Below are positions 1 to 8,348 of a stretch of DNA of 64,000 nucleotides, in pieces. The first letter of the stretch is position 1, and the number at the start of each line of letters is the position of its first letter. The position numbers were made by a program, and so were the translations under genes. This DNA is from Streptomyces sp. S.PB5 (GTDB lineage Bacteria > Actinomycetota > Actinomycetes > Streptomycetales > Streptomycetaceae), in contig NZ_JAQMWP010000003.1 of NCBI RefSeq assembly GCF_030403745.1, positions 1-64,000 of the forward strand, in the 5' to 3' direction. Below the pieces are notes generated by a model that saw only the letters and a list, made by a program, of their open reading frames with translations, was not told where the DNA came from and made no database searches.

Positions 1-91
1 CCCGGTTACATTCCGAACCCGGAAGCTAAGCCTTACAGCGCCGATGGTACTGCAGGGGGGACCCTGTGGGAGAGTAGGACGCCGCCGAACA
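1..91 (+). rRNA. rrf: 5S ribosomal RNA, 3' part (cut by window start)
   Basis: The first ~91 bases match the 3' three quarters of an actinobacterial 5S rRNA. Conserved strings are CCCGGTTACATTCCGAACCC near the start and GGGAGAGTAGGACGCCGCCG near the end. The 5' part lies outside the window. It is followed at once by a strong intrinsic terminator, so this is the end of an rRNA operon read to the right. The exact mature 3' end (about 90-93) is inferred. Confidence 0.95.
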
Positions 92-100
92 ATCTTTGGA

Positions 101-150
101 AGGACCCCTGGTCCCAGCGTTCAGCTGGGACCAGGGGTCCTTTTGTTTTT
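101..150 (+). terminator. rRNA operon terminator
   Basis: A perfect 18-bp inverted repeat (arms 101-118 and 124-141, loop GTTCA) is followed by TTTTGTTTTT. It is a textbook intrinsic terminator for the rRNA operon and isolates the downstream gene. Confidence 0.95.
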
Positions 151-183
151 ACAATGCTTGCAGTACCGAGACAGGAGTCACCA

Positions 184-2097
184 ATGTCCACCAACTCTCC
201 CGACGACCGACCGGAGCGCGACCAGCGGCGACGGGACAGTGGTGACCGCAACGACCGCGGTGACCGGGGCGGATACCGCGGCGGCGATCGTCCCGACCGT
301 GGTGGCTTCCGCCGGGACAACAACCGCGGCGACAACCGTGGCGGTGGCTACGGCCGGCGCGACGACCGTGGAGACCGCGGCGGCTTCCGTCGCGATGACA
401 ACCGTGGTGACAACCGCGGCGAGAACCGTGGCGGGGGCTACGGCCGACGTGACGATCGCCGCGATGACCGGCGTGAAGGCGACCGTGGGCCGCGCCCCGC
501 GTTCCGTCGTGACGACCGTCCCGCTGGGCCGCGTCGGGACGACCGCGACCGCGGCTTCCGTCGGGACGGGGACCGTCCTGCCTTCCGCCGTGACGACCGG
601 GACCGGGGAGACCGCGGGGAGCGTCGCGACGACGACCGTGGGCCTCGTCCGGCGTTCCGTCGGGACGACAACCGCGGCGAGAACCGTGGCGGTGGCTACG
701 GCCGACGTGACGACCGACGTGATGACCGTCGGGGCGACGACCGCGGAGACCGGGGCGGCTTCCGCCGGGACGACAACCGCGGTGGTGGCTACGAGCGACG
801 TGACGACCGCCGTGGCGACGACCGTGGCGGATTCCGCCGCGATGACCGGGACCGTGACCGCGACCGCGGATTCCGCAGCGACGACCGCGACCGTGGCTTC
901 CGGCGTGACGACCGTGACCGGGGCGACCGCGGGGACCGGGGTGGCTTCCGTCGCGATGACAACCGCGGCGAGAACCGCGGCGGTGGCTACGACCGGCGTG
1001 ACGATCGCCGCGATGACCGCCGTGGCGACGACCGTGGGCCGCGCCCCGCGTTCCGTCGGGACGACAACCGAGGCGACAGCCGGGGAGACAACCGCGGCGA
1101 GCGCGGTGGCTTCCGGGGCCGGGACGACCGAGGTGGCCGTGGGCCCCGCCGTGACGACCGCGGCGGACGTCCCGGAGGGTTCCGTGGGCGTGACGACCGG
1201 CGCGATGACAACCGTGGCGGCGGCTACGGCCGGCGTGACGACCAGCGCGGTGGCGGTCGTTTCCGCGACGAGCGGGACCGGGACCGGGAGCCGATCAAGC
1301 GGCTGCCGATCGCCGAGGACGTCACGGGCGACGAGATCGACGGCGACGTACGGCAGGAGCTGCTGAGTCTGCCGAAGACGCTCGCGGAGGATGTCGCGAA
1401 GAACCTGGTGATGGTCGCGCGGCTCATCGACGAGGACCCCGAGCGTGCCTACGGCTACTCCAAGGTGGCGCTGCGTCTTGCGTCGCGTGTCGCCGCCGTA
1501 CGGGAGGCCGCCGGGTTCGCCGCGTACGCCAACCAGAAGTACTCCGAGGCGCTCGCCGAGTTCCGGGCCGCTCGGCGGATGACCGGGGGCGTGGAGCTGT
1601 GGCCGCTGATGGCCGACTGTGAGCGTGGGCTCGGGCGGCCGGAGAAGGCGCTGGACATGGCCGGGGCGCCCGAGGTGGGCAAGCTGGACCGGGCCGGGCA
1701 GGTCGAGATGCGGCTCGTCGCTGCCGGTGCCCGGCGTGACATGGGGCAGCTGGACGCGGCCATCGTGACGCTGCAGAGCCCCGAGCTGGCCTCCAACTCC
1801 GTACAGCCGTGGACCGCGCGGCTGCGGTACGCGTACGCCGATGCGCTGCTCGCTGCCGGGCGTGAGGGTGAGGCGCGGGAGTGGTTCGCGAAGGCCGTGG
1901 AGTCCGACAAGGACGGCAGCACGGACGCCTCGGACCGGCTTGCCGAGCTGGACGGTGTCGAGTTCGTCGATGCGTTCGCTGAGGACGACGACGAGGACGA
2001 GAACGGCGGCGAGGCCCAGGTCGTCGAGGTCGAGCTTGAGGACGAGTCCGAGAAGGACGACGCCAAGGGCGACGGCAAGGGTGATGACAAGGACTGA
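184..2097 (+). CDS. Arg/Asp/Gly-repeat TPR protein with acidic tail
   Basis: 637 residues, function unknown. Residues ~10-370 are low-complexity tandem repeats built from blocks such as [30 protein letters not shown] and PRPAFRRDD. Residues ~380-590 are helical and TPR-like (paired helices with Ala/Gly packing, e.g. around [13 protein letters not shown]). The last ~45 residues are strongly acidic (DDDEDENGG...). The start at ATG 184 is chosen because AGGAG lies 6 nt upstream; an ATG at 154 has no such site and sits just after the rRNA terminator. RG/RD-rich disordered tails are common in RNA-binding proteins, so a role with RNA or ribosomes is a guess from composition and position. A long open frame on the same strand (44-1366) is a by-product of the repeats. 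Confidence 0.85.
   Translation: MSTNSPDDRPERDQRRRDSGDRNDRGDRGGYRGGDRPDRGGFRRDNNRGDNRGGGYGRRDDRGDRGGFRRDDNRGDNRGENRGGGYGRRDDRRDDRREGDRGPRPAFRRDDRPAGPRRDDRDRGFRRDGDRPAFRRDDRDRGDRGERRDDDRGPRPAFRRDDNRGENRGGGYGRRDDRRDDRRGDDRGDRGGFRRDDNRGGGYERRDDRRGDDRGGFRRDDRDRDRDRGFRSDDRDRGFRRDDRDRGDRGDRGGFRRDDNRGENRGGGYDRRDDRRDDRRGDDRGPRPAFRRDDNRGDSRGDNRGERGGFRGRDDRGGRGPRRDDRGGRPGGFRGRDDRRDDNRGGGYGRRDDQRGGGRFRDERDRDREPIKRLPIAEDVTGDEIDGDVRQELLSLPKTLAEDVAKNLVMVARLIDEDPERAYGYSKVALRLASRVAAVREAAGFAAYANQKYSEALAEFRAARRMTGGVELWPLMADCERGLGRPEKALDMAGAPEVGKLDRAGQVEMRLVAAGARRDMGQLDAAIVTLQSPELASNSVQPWTARLRYAYADALLAAGREGEAREWFAKAVESDKDGSTDASDRLAELDGVEFVDAFAEDDDEDENGGEAQVVEVELEDESEKDDAKGDGKGDDKD
220..1290 (+). repeat. Degenerate in-frame tandem repeats (RDD/RGG coding)
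   Basis: About 1 kb of short imperfect repeats made of GACGACCGT, CGTGGCGGC and TTCCGTCGTGAC-type words inside the preceding gene. A larger unit encoding [15 protein letters not shown] followed by PRPAFRRDD recurs several times. Length variation between strains would be expected from slippage or recombination. Confidence 0.85.
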
Positions 2098-2110
2098 CGT
2101 CCGTGAATGA

Positions 2111-2147
2111 AAAGGGCGGGGCCTCTCAGGTGGAGGCCCTGCCCTTT
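2111..2147. terminator. Bidirectional terminator between convergent genes
   Basis: 15-bp stem (2111-2125 with 2133-2147, one G-U pair) around the loop TCAGGTG. AAA precedes it and TTTT ends the right arm, so it can stop transcription from both the TPR gene and the convergent DUF1015 gene. Confidence 0.85.
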
Positions 2148-2160
2148 TGCATGTCGTGGC

Positions 2161-3453
2161 TCAGATTCCCAGCGCGCGCAGTACCAGTCCCGATGCCGGC
2201 TTCGGGCCGAACGACGTCGACTTGCGGGGCATCGTGATGCCCTGGCGGGCCAGGTCGCGGACGACTTCCTCGCGGACGGGGTGCATCAGGACGGCCGTAC
2301 CCCCGTCGCGTTCGGCCTTGCGGACCGTGGCGGCGGTGTCGTGGATGTAGGCGATGCGGGTGGGGTCGTCCTCGGGGACGTGCCAGATGTGGTCGAGGAG
2401 GGTGGCGTGCAGGACCGTGGCGTCCAGGGTGCGCCAGGCGGCCGGGCGGTCGGCGGGGATCGTACGGGCCAGCAGGCCGGGGTCCGGGTGGTCGACCAGG
2501 TGGAAGGCGCCGTCTCCGGCGAGCAGGAAGGCGTTGCCCGCGCAGGCCGCGTCGGCGAGGGTTTCCAGTGCCTCGGCCAGCGGGACGGCCAGGCGGCGTA
2601 TGCGGAACAGGCCCTCCAGGGGGGCCAGGGCGTCGGCCACCGGGAGGCCGTGCAGGAGGCGGTGGATGGCGCGTACGCGCAGAGGGTAGCGGGCGGTGTC
2701 GACGAGGAGGACCAGGCCGTAGTCCCAGGGGCTGGGGGAGGGGTGCTCCGCGCGTAGACGGCGGTACGTCGCCCAGCGGTGGTGGCCGTCGGCGATGAGG
2801 GCCTGGTGGCGGGAGAGGTCGGTCTGGATCGCGGCCACGTCGGCGGCGTCGGTGATCGACCAGAGGCGGTGACTGTAGCCGTCCTCGGTCGTGGTGGAGA
2901 GAAGGGGCTCCTGTGCGGCCGTACGGTCCACGACTGCCGTGGTGTCCGCCGCCGAGCCGTTGCCGCGGTAGGTGAGGAGCAGCGGCTCCAGGTTCGCGTT
3001 GGTCGCGCGCATGAGGGCCGCGCGGTCGGCGATCACATGGGGCATGACGTCCTCGTGCGGCAGGACCACGCCCTCCGACGGGTCCGACAGGCGGAGGGTG
3101 CCGATGATGCCGCGCTGGAGCATGCCGTCGTCGCCGCGTTGCTCGTAGACGTAGAAGCCGGGTTCGGGGTCGGCGGCCAGGACGCCTTCCGCGAGCCAGT
3201 GGTGCAGGGTGTCGGCCGCTTGTTCGTTGCGGGCGTTCGGGGTGGTCGCCTGGGGCAGGATCAGCCGGACGATGTTGTGCGGGTCCGCGGACTGGAGGTG
3301 GACCACGCCGTCGGGGCGTACGACGACGTCGTACGGCGGAGACGTCACAGCCGCGAGGCTGCCGACCCGGTCGGGGTCGTAGCGAAGGCCTCGGAACGGC
3401 GTGAGTTCCAGGCCCCGGCGCGCCATTGCTTCCGAGTGACCTGCGGTGTTCAT
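2161..3453 (-). CDS. DUF1015 family protein
   Basis: 430 residues. The N-terminal string LTPFRGLRYDPDRVG...TSPPYDVV and later IADGHHRWATYRRL are typical of the DUF1015 family (SerC-like region), whose biochemical role is not established. No signal peptide or membrane segment is visible. The family's conserved part starts at about residue 17, so a second in-frame ATG at 3426 (GGAAG about 3 nt upstream) is an equally possible start. It is divergent from the HAD phosphatase gene, with 72 bp between the chosen starts. Confidence 0.85.
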   Translation of the reverse strand: MNTAGHSEAMARRGLELTPFRGLRYDPDRVGSLAAVTSPPYDVVVRPDGVVHLQSADPHNIVRLILPQATTPNARNEQAADTLHHWLAEGVLAADPEPGFYVYEQRGDDGMLQRGIIGTLRLSDPSEGVVLPHEDVMPHVIADRAALMRATNANLEPLLLTYRGNGSAADTTAVVDRTAAQEPLLSTTTEDGYSHRLWSITDAADVAAIQTDLSRHQALIADGHHRWATYRRLRAEHPSPSPWDYGLVLLVDTARYPLRVRAIHRLLHGLPVADALAPLEGLFRIRRLAVPLAEALETLADAACAGNAFLLAGDGAFHLVDHPDPGLLARTIPADRPAAWRTLDATVLHATLLDHIWHVPEDDPTRIAYIHDTAATVRKAERDGGTAVLMHPVREEVVRDLARQGITMPRKSTSFGPKPASGLVLRALGI

Positions 3454-3525
3454 CCCGGCATCGTACGTGTGTCAGTGGCGTGAGGGATGATCGGGGGAAA
3501 GCCGTCGAGCGAGGAGCGATGTGTA

Positions 3526-4554
3526 ATGAGCCAGAGCGTCAGGACGAGGCCCGAGGGCAGTGGGCAGGCCCTGAGCGAGGCGTACGACACCGCGCTGCTC
3601 GACCTCGACGGAGTGGTGTACGCGGGTGGGAACGCGATCGTGCACGCCGTCGAGTCGCTGGCCACGGCTCGGGCGGGCGGGATGCATCTCGCGTACGTCA
3701 CCAACAACGCGCTGCGGACGCCGGACACCGTCGCCGGGCATCTGACCGAGCTGGGGATACCGACGGAGGCCGGTGACGTCATCACCTCGGCGCAGGCGGT
3801 CGCGCGGCTCATCAGTGAGCAGGTGCCCGCGGGTTCGCGGGTGCTCGTGATCGGTGGGGAGGGGCTGCGGGTCGCGTTGCGGGAGCGGGGTCTTGAGCCC
3901 GTCGAGTCCGCCGACGACGATCCGGCGGCCGTCGTGCAGGGGTTCGGGGGGCCCGATCTGCCCTGGGGGCGGTTCGCCGAGGCTTCGTACGCCGTCGCGC
4001 GCGGGGTGCCGTGGTTCGCGTCCAACACCGATCTCACCATTCCGAGCGGGCGGGGGATCGCGCCGGGGAACGGGGCGGCCGTCGAGGTGGTGCGGATCGC
4101 CACGGGAGCCGAACCGCAGGTCGCGGGCAAGCCGTTGCCTCCCATGCACCGCGAGACCATTCTGCGGACCGGGGCCGAGCGGCCGCTGGTCGTCGGGGAC
4201 CGGCTGGACACCGACATCGAGGGCGCGTTCAACGGGGAGGTCGACTCGCTGCTCGTGCTGACCGGCGTGACCGACGGTGTCCAGTTGCTGGCCGCGCCGC
4301 CGCAGCACCGGCCCACCTATGTCGACGCCGATCTGCGCGGCATGCTCACCGGGCAGCCGGAGGTCACCGAGGTGGACGGCGGCTTCCGGTGCGGGGGTTG
4401 GACGGCGACCGCGGGTGCCGAGCGGCTGGAACTGGACGGTGAGGGGGCGGCCCTGGACGGTCTGCGGGCGCTGTGCGCGGCGGCATGGACGGCGGCCGGC
4501 TCGGGAGCGTGCGAGCTGGACGGAGGGAAGGCGCTCGCTCGGCTGGGCCTGTGA
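3526..4554 (+). CDS. HAD-superfamily phosphatase, NagD-like (class IIA)
   Basis: 342 residues. The first HAD motif is LLDLDGVVYAGG near residue 20 (nucleophile and acid/base Asp); TNNALRTP gives motif II, GKPLPPMHRE the Lys region, and VVGDRLDTDIEGA the metal-binding motif. The large cap between motifs II and III fits subclass IIA (NagD, 4-nitrophenylphosphatase, glycerol-phosphate phosphatase). ATG 3526 is preceded by GAGGAG at 9-nt spacing; an upstream in-frame ATG at 3487 is less likely. Substrate is not predictable. Its end lies about 75 bp before the iron-regulated transporter. Confidence 0.88.
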   Translation: MSQSVRTRPEGSGQALSEAYDTALLDLDGVVYAGGNAIVHAVESLATARAGGMHLAYVTNNALRTPDTVAGHLTELGIPTEAGDVITSAQAVARLISEQVPAGSRVLVIGGEGLRVALRERGLEPVESADDDPAAVVQGFGGPDLPWGRFAEASYAVARGVPWFASNTDLTIPSGRGIAPGNGAAVEVVRIATGAEPQVAGKPLPPMHRETILRTGAERPLVVGDRLDTDIEGAFNGEVDSLLVLTGVTDGVQLLAAPPQHRPTYVDADLRGMLTGQPEVTEVDGGFRCGGWTATAGAERLELDGEGAALDGLRALCAAAWTAAGSGACELDGGKALARLGL

Positions 4555-4607
4555 CGCCTCTCGGAGGGGGTGCCTGTGAACCCGTACAGCGGGAGCGTGG
4601 CCGAATC

Positions 4608-4626
4608 CGAGGGTAGGCTAACCTAA
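4608..4626 (+). promoter_or_regulatory. Iron box (DmdR/IdeR-type) over the transporter promoter
   Basis: The 19 bases fit the actinobacterial iron-repressor palindrome TTAGGTTAGGCTAACCTAA at 16 of 19 positions; the mismatches are all in the left half. A TANNNT -10 box (TAACCT, 4619-4624) lies inside it and ends 6 nt before the GTG start at 4631. Iron-loaded DmdR would block this promoter, so the importer should be made in iron starvation. Confidence 0.82.
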
Positions 4627-4630
4627 CTGC

Positions 4631-5674
4631 GTGTTGGTCGACAGTCCTCCCGAACAGCGCGCGGAGACCGCCCCCGCGCCCCCGACCCGCCGGGCGATAC
4701 GCGCCCTCGGGTTGCTCGTGTCCGTCGTGATCCTGGTGCTCGTGGCCTTGGCCAGCATCGCGATCGGGGCGAAAGAGCTGTCGATGGGGCAGGTGTGGCA
4801 CGGGCTGTTCGAGGACTCGGGGACGTACGGCGATGTCGTCGTCGGCGAGCGGTTGTGGCGGACCCTGCTGGGGCTGCTGGCCGGTGCCGCGCTCGGCCTG
4901 TCGGGGGCCGTGCTGCAGGCGCTCACCCGTAATCCGCTGGCCGACCCCGGGCTGCTCGGTATCAACGCCGGTGCCTCCGCAGCCGTCGTCACCGCCATGA
5001 CGTTCTTCGGGGTCACCAGCCTGAGCGGCTATGTCTGGTTCGCCTTCCTGGGGGCGGCCGCGGTCGGGGCGCTCGTGTGGTTCCTCGGCGGGAGCCGCGG
5101 GGCGACGCCCGTGCGGCTCGCGCTCGCCGGTACCGCGATCAGTGCCGCGCTGTACGGCTATCTCCAGGCCGTGATGATCAGCGACCAGGCGGCGCTCGGC
5201 AAGATGCGCTTCTGGACCGTGGGTTCGCTGTCCTCGGCGAGCGAGTCGACCATCACGCAGGTGCTGCCGTTCCTCGTGGCGGGCACCCTGCTCGCCCTCG
5301 CGCTCGCCCGGCCGCTGAACGCCATGGAGATGGGCGACGACACCGCGAAGGCCCTCGGCGCCGACCTCAACCGCACCCGGGCCCTGTCGATGCTCGCCGC
5401 CACCGTGCTGTGCGGGGCCGCGACCGCCGCCTGCGGACCGATCGTGTTCGTCGGCCTGATGGTGCCGCACGTCGTGCGCTCCTTCACCGGGCCCGACCTG
5501 CGCTGGATCATGCCGTACGCGACCGTCCTGTCGCCCGTGCTGCTGCTCGGCGCCGATGTCATCGGCCGGGTCGTCGCCCGGCCCTCGGAGGTCCAGGTCG
5601 GCATCGTCACCGCGATCATCGGCGGCCCGGTCTTCATCTTTCTCGTACGACGGCGGAGGACGGCACAGCTGTGA
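4631..5674 (+). CDS. Iron-siderophore ABC transporter permease 1 (FecCD family)
   Basis: 347 residues with about ten hydrophobic segments. The family hallmark RNPLADPGLLGINAGAS sits near residue 100, and the EAA-like cytoplasmic segment with MEMGDDTAKALGADL lies near residue 235. The GTG start at 4631 is 4 nt behind the iron box and has no ribosome binding site, so a leaderless message is the simplest reading. It overlaps the next permease by 4 bp (GTGA), which implies translational coupling. It forms a heterodimeric channel with the next gene product. No substrate-binding lipoprotein gene lies alongside. Confidence 0.92.
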   Translation: MLVDSPPEQRAETAPAPPTRRAIRALGLLVSVVILVLVALASIAIGAKELSMGQVWHGLFEDSGTYGDVVVGERLWRTLLGLLAGAALGLSGAVLQALTRNPLADPGLLGINAGASAAVVTAMTFFGVTSLSGYVWFAFLGAAAVGALVWFLGGSRGATPVRLALAGTAISAALYGYLQAVMISDQAALGKMRFWTVGSLSSASESTITQVLPFLVAGTLLALALARPLNAMEMGDDTAKALGADLNRTRALSMLAATVLCGAATAACGPIVFVGLMVPHVVRSFTGPDLRWIMPYATVLSPVLLLGADVIGRVVARPSEVQVGIVTAIIGGPVFIFLVRRRRTAQL

Positions 5675-6708
5675 AGACCAACCGTGCCATCAGGACGCCG
5701 GGCGGACTCTCGGTCCGGCTCGACGTCCGCGCCCTCACCGTCGTACTCCTGCTGCTGGCCGCAGCACTCGCCGCGAGTGTGGTGCTGATCGGTACCGGCG
5801 ACTTCCCGATCCCCGCCGGGGATGTGCTCAAGACGCTGCTCGGGGACGGGAACGCGGGGCAGGAGTTCATCGTCAACGAGCTGCGGCTGCCGCGGGTGCT
5901 CGTCGGGCTGCTGGTCGGGGCCTCCCTGGGCCTCGGTGGGGCGCTGTTCCAGGCCGTGTCCCGGAATCCGCTGGGCAGTCCGGACATTCTCGGGCTCGGG
6001 CAGGGGGCCACGGCCGGGGCGCTCGTGGTGATCGTGGTGTTCTCCGGGAACGCGGCCGAGGTCACCGCCGGGGCGCTGGTGGGCGGTCTGGTGACCGGGG
6101 CGGCCATCTATCTGCTCGCCTGGAAGCAGGGTGTGCACGGGTACCGGCTGGTGCTGGTCGGCGTCGGGGTGTCCGCGATCGTCACGGCGGTCAACGGCTA
6201 TCTGCTGACCAAGTCGACCATCACCGAGGCCTCCCAGGCCGTGGTCTGGATGACCGGCTCGCTCAGCGGCCGTGACTGGGACCAGGTCTGGCCGCTGCTG
6301 TGGCTGTGCGTGGTCCTGGTGCCCTATGTCCTCGGCAGTGCGCGGGCGCTGCGGATGATGGAGATGGGCGATGACGTGTCGAACGCCCTCGGGGTGCGGG
6401 TCGAGCGGACGCGGGGGCTGCTGCTGGTGGCCGCCGTCCTGCTCACCGCGACCGCCACCGCCGCCGCCGGCCCGGTCAGCTTCGTGGCGCTCACCGCGCC
6501 GCAGCTCGCCCGCCGCCTGACCCGCTCGCCCGGACCGAACCTGCTGCCGTCGCTGTGCATGGGCGCCGCCCTGCTGGTCACCGCCGACTGGGTCTCGCAG
6601 CAGGTCTTCGGCGCCGACCAGATGCCGGTGGGCGTGGTGACCGGTGTCCTCGGTGGCGTCTATCTGCTGTGGCTGCTGGTCACCGAGCGGAAGGCCGGCC
6701 GGATATGA
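5671..6708 (+). CDS. Iron-siderophore ABC transporter permease 2 (FecCD family)
   Basis: 345 residues, same family as the preceding permease: RNPLGSPDILGLGQGA near residue 100 and MEMGDDVSNALGVRVERTRG in the coupling-helix region. The GTG start at 5671 overlaps the upstream stop as GTGA. It pairs with the preceding permease, with the ATPase following. Substrate is most likely a ferric siderophore, as the shared iron box suggests. Confidence 0.92.
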   Translation: MKTNRAIRTPGGLSVRLDVRALTVVLLLLAAALAASVVLIGTGDFPIPAGDVLKTLLGDGNAGQEFIVNELRLPRVLVGLLVGASLGLGGALFQAVSRNPLGSPDILGLGQGATAGALVVIVVFSGNAAEVTAGALVGGLVTGAAIYLLAWKQGVHGYRLVLVGVGVSAIVTAVNGYLLTKSTITEASQAVVWMTGSLSGRDWDQVWPLLWLCVVLVPYVLGSARALRMMEMGDDVSNALGVRVERTRGLLLVAAVLLTATATAAAGPVSFVALTAPQLARRLTRSPGPNLLPSLCMGAALLVTADWVSQQVFGADQMPVGVVTGVLGGVYLLWLLVTERKAGRI

Positions 6709-6741
6709 GCAGGCCGGATATGAGCGGGCCGGACATGAGCG
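6697..6741 (+). repeat. Three tandem 15-bp units at the ATPase 5' end
   Basis: Units at 6697-6711, 6712-6726 and 6727-6741 read GGCCGGATATGAGC(A/G), with one T-to-C change in the third. Each unit carries an ATG in the ATPase frame, so a start can be proposed in any of them. Confidence 0.85.
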
Positions 6742-6797
6742 CCGCCACCGAACCGGACCAGCGCGGTTCAGAGAACCAGAACACCCGAAGGAGCCCC

Positions 6798-7646
6798 GTG
6801 AACCGCCTCTCCGCCGAGAACGTAACCCTCGCCTACGACCAGCGCGTCATCGCCGAGCAGCTGTCGGTGGAGATCCCCGACAAGTCCTTCACGGTGATCG
6901 TCGGCCCGAACGCGTGCGGCAAGTCGACGCTGCTGCGGGCGCTGTCACGGATGCTGAAGCCGAGCCAGGGGCGGGTGCTGCTCGACGGGGCGGTCATCCA
7001 GTCGATGCCCGCCAAGAAGGTCGCGCGGACGCTGGGCCTGTTGCCGCAGTCCTCCATCGCACCCGACGGGATCACCGTCGCCGACCTGGTCGGCCGAGGC
7101 CGCTACCCGCATCAGGGCATCCTGCGCCAGTGGTCGACCGAGGACGAGCGGGTCGTGCAGGAGTCGATGGCGCAGACGGGCGTCGCCGAGCTGGCCGACC
7201 GGTACGTCGACGAGCTCTCCGGCGGTCAGCGGCAGCGCGTGTGGATCGCGATGGCGCTCGCCCAGCAGACCCCGCTGCTGCTCCTCGACGAGCCGACCAC
7301 CTACCTCGACATCCAGCACCAGATCGACGTCCTCGACCTGTGCGCCGAGCTGCACGAGGAGCAGGGGCGCACGCTGGTGGCCGTCCTGCACGACCTCAAC
7401 CACGCCGCCCGGTACGCGACCCACCTGATCGCGCTCAAGAACGGCTCGGTCATCGCCGAGGGCGCGCCGAACGACATCGTCACGGCCGAGCTGGTCGAGG
7501 AGGTCTTCGGGCTGCGCTGCCAGGTCATCGACGACCCGGAGACGGGGACGCCGCTGGTGGTTCCGGCGGCGCGGAAGGCACGCGCGCGGGACGAGGCCAG
7601 GGTCGTGGCTGATGAGGCCAGGGTCGTAGCTAAAGAAGCTTCCTGA
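6798..7646 (+). CDS. Iron-siderophore ABC transporter ATPase (FecE/FepC type)
   Basis: 282 residues from the GTG at 6798, which has GAAGGAG 4 nt upstream; an ATG at 6705 overlapping the permease stop is the alternative (31 extra residues, no recognisable domain). Walker A GPNACGKSTLL, Q-loop LLPQSS, signature LSGGQRQRV, Walker B LLLLDEPTTYLD and the switch His in VLHDLNHA are all intact. The C-terminus carries a small duplication (DEARVVADEARVVAKEAS). It powers import through the two FecCD permeases. The 3' end overlaps the convergent SCP2 gene by 17 bp. Confidence 0.93.
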   Translation: MNRLSAENVTLAYDQRVIAEQLSVEIPDKSFTVIVGPNACGKSTLLRALSRMLKPSQGRVLLDGAVIQSMPAKKVARTLGLLPQSSIAPDGITVADLVGRGRYPHQGILRQWSTEDERVVQESMAQTGVAELADRYVDELSGGQRQRVWIAMALAQQTPLLLLDEPTTYLDIQHQIDVLDLCAELHEEQGRTLVAVLHDLNHAARYATHLIALKNGSVIAEGAPNDIVTAELVEEVFGLRCQVIDDPETGTPLVVPAARKARARDEARVVADEARVVAKEAS

Positions 7647-7977
7647 GCTGGAAAAGGTCCCGCAGCCCGGCCTCCAGCTTCACCCGGCCCGAACCCCAGG
7701 CCTTGGCGAAGTTCAGCTCTCCGTTGACCAGGGCCACCAGGTCGTCGCCCTGCATGGTCAGTCTGATCTGGGCCTTCTCCTTGGGAGGGCCCTGGATCGT
7801 GTCGTGCACGACGATCCGCCCGTCCGTCATCCTGCCGACGAACGTCACGTCCAGGTCGGTGATCCGGCAGCTCACCGAGCGGTCCAGGGCCGCCGCCGTG
7901 GCGACGTCGCCTTCGGCGTGCTGCATGTTGTCCGAGAGCTTTTCGAGTGCGGCGCGGCACTCCTCGATCGTGGCCAT
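7630..7977 (-). CDS. SCP2 sterol-binding domain protein
   Basis: 115 residues that form essentially one SCP2 (sterol carrier protein 2) fold: an N-terminal helix, then strands with VHDTIQGPPKEKAQIRLTMQGDDLVALVNGELNFAKAW, and a closing amphipathic helix. The family binds lipids in a hydrophobic tunnel; the ligand is unknown. A TACCGT -10 element on the minus strand (7986-7991) ends 8 nt before the ATG, so this may be a leaderless message. It is divergent from the small gene at 8039. Confidence 0.85.
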   Translation of the reverse strand: MATIEECRAALEKLSDNMQHAEGDVATAAALDRSVSCRITDLDVTFVGRMTDGRIVVHDTIQGPPKEKAQIRLTMQGDDLVALVNGELNFAKAWGSGRVKLEAGLRDLFQLRKLL

Positions 7978-7982
7978 CGAGA

Positions 7983-8020
7983 TCGACGGTACACCGGCCC
8001 TTCGACGGTACACGGGCCCT
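7983..8020. repeat. Two 19-bp tandem units in a divergent promoter
   Basis: TCGACGGTACAC(C/G)GGCCCT occurs at 7983-8001 and again at 8002-8020. The 61-bp divergent spacer also contains TAGCGT (8027-8032), 6 nt before the ATG at 8039. The duplication copies the minus-strand TACCGT -10 element, or a regulator site. Confidence 0.7.
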
Positions 8021-8038
8021 TCGGGGTAGCGTCTGGGC

Positions 8039-8341
8039 ATGAGCGACGCAGTACCCCAGAGCCCGGAGGCCTTTGCGGAGGCGGTGGAGCAGGACCCGGC
8101 CGCCCCGGCGCCCCTGAACGTCCCCCGCACCCCCACCGGCAACGCCGAGGTCGACGCCCATCTGGACCGGCTCGGCGACGCCGACCACCTCGCCACGGAC
8201 GGACACGTCGAGGTGTACGAGGATGTACACCGGGGGCTGCGCGACGCGCTCACCGCGCTCGACGCCCGCCCGGGACCTCCGGCGCCCTCACCGTCGTATG
8301 ACCAGAGGGCGCCTTCACCCTCGTATGGCAATAGGAGCTGA
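8039..8341 (+). CDS. Small conserved-type hypothetical protein before tlyA
   Basis: 100 residues, no recognised domain. It is Ala/Pro-rich at the start, with a likely helical centre (NAEVDAHLDRLGDADHLATDGHVEVYEDVHRGLRDALTALD) and a Pro/Ser tail. TAGCGT at 8027-8032 ends 6 nt before the ATG and there is no Shine-Dalgarno, so translation is probably leaderless. The stop is 7 nt before the tlyA start, so both are likely on one message. Confidence 0.7.
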   Translation: MSDAVPQSPEAFAEAVEQDPAAPAPLNVPRTPTGNAEVDAHLDRLGDADHLATDGHVEVYEDVHRGLRDALTALDARPGPPAPSPSYDQRAPSPSYGNRS

Positions 8342-8348
8342 ACCGAAC

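Noticed and set aside
44-1366. 440-residue open frame rich in Ala, Thr, Val and Gly, overlapping the repeat gene
   Set aside because: It begins inside the 5S rRNA and exists because GAC/CGT repeats are stop-free in several frames; the other frame has the ribosome binding site and an ordered C-terminal domain.
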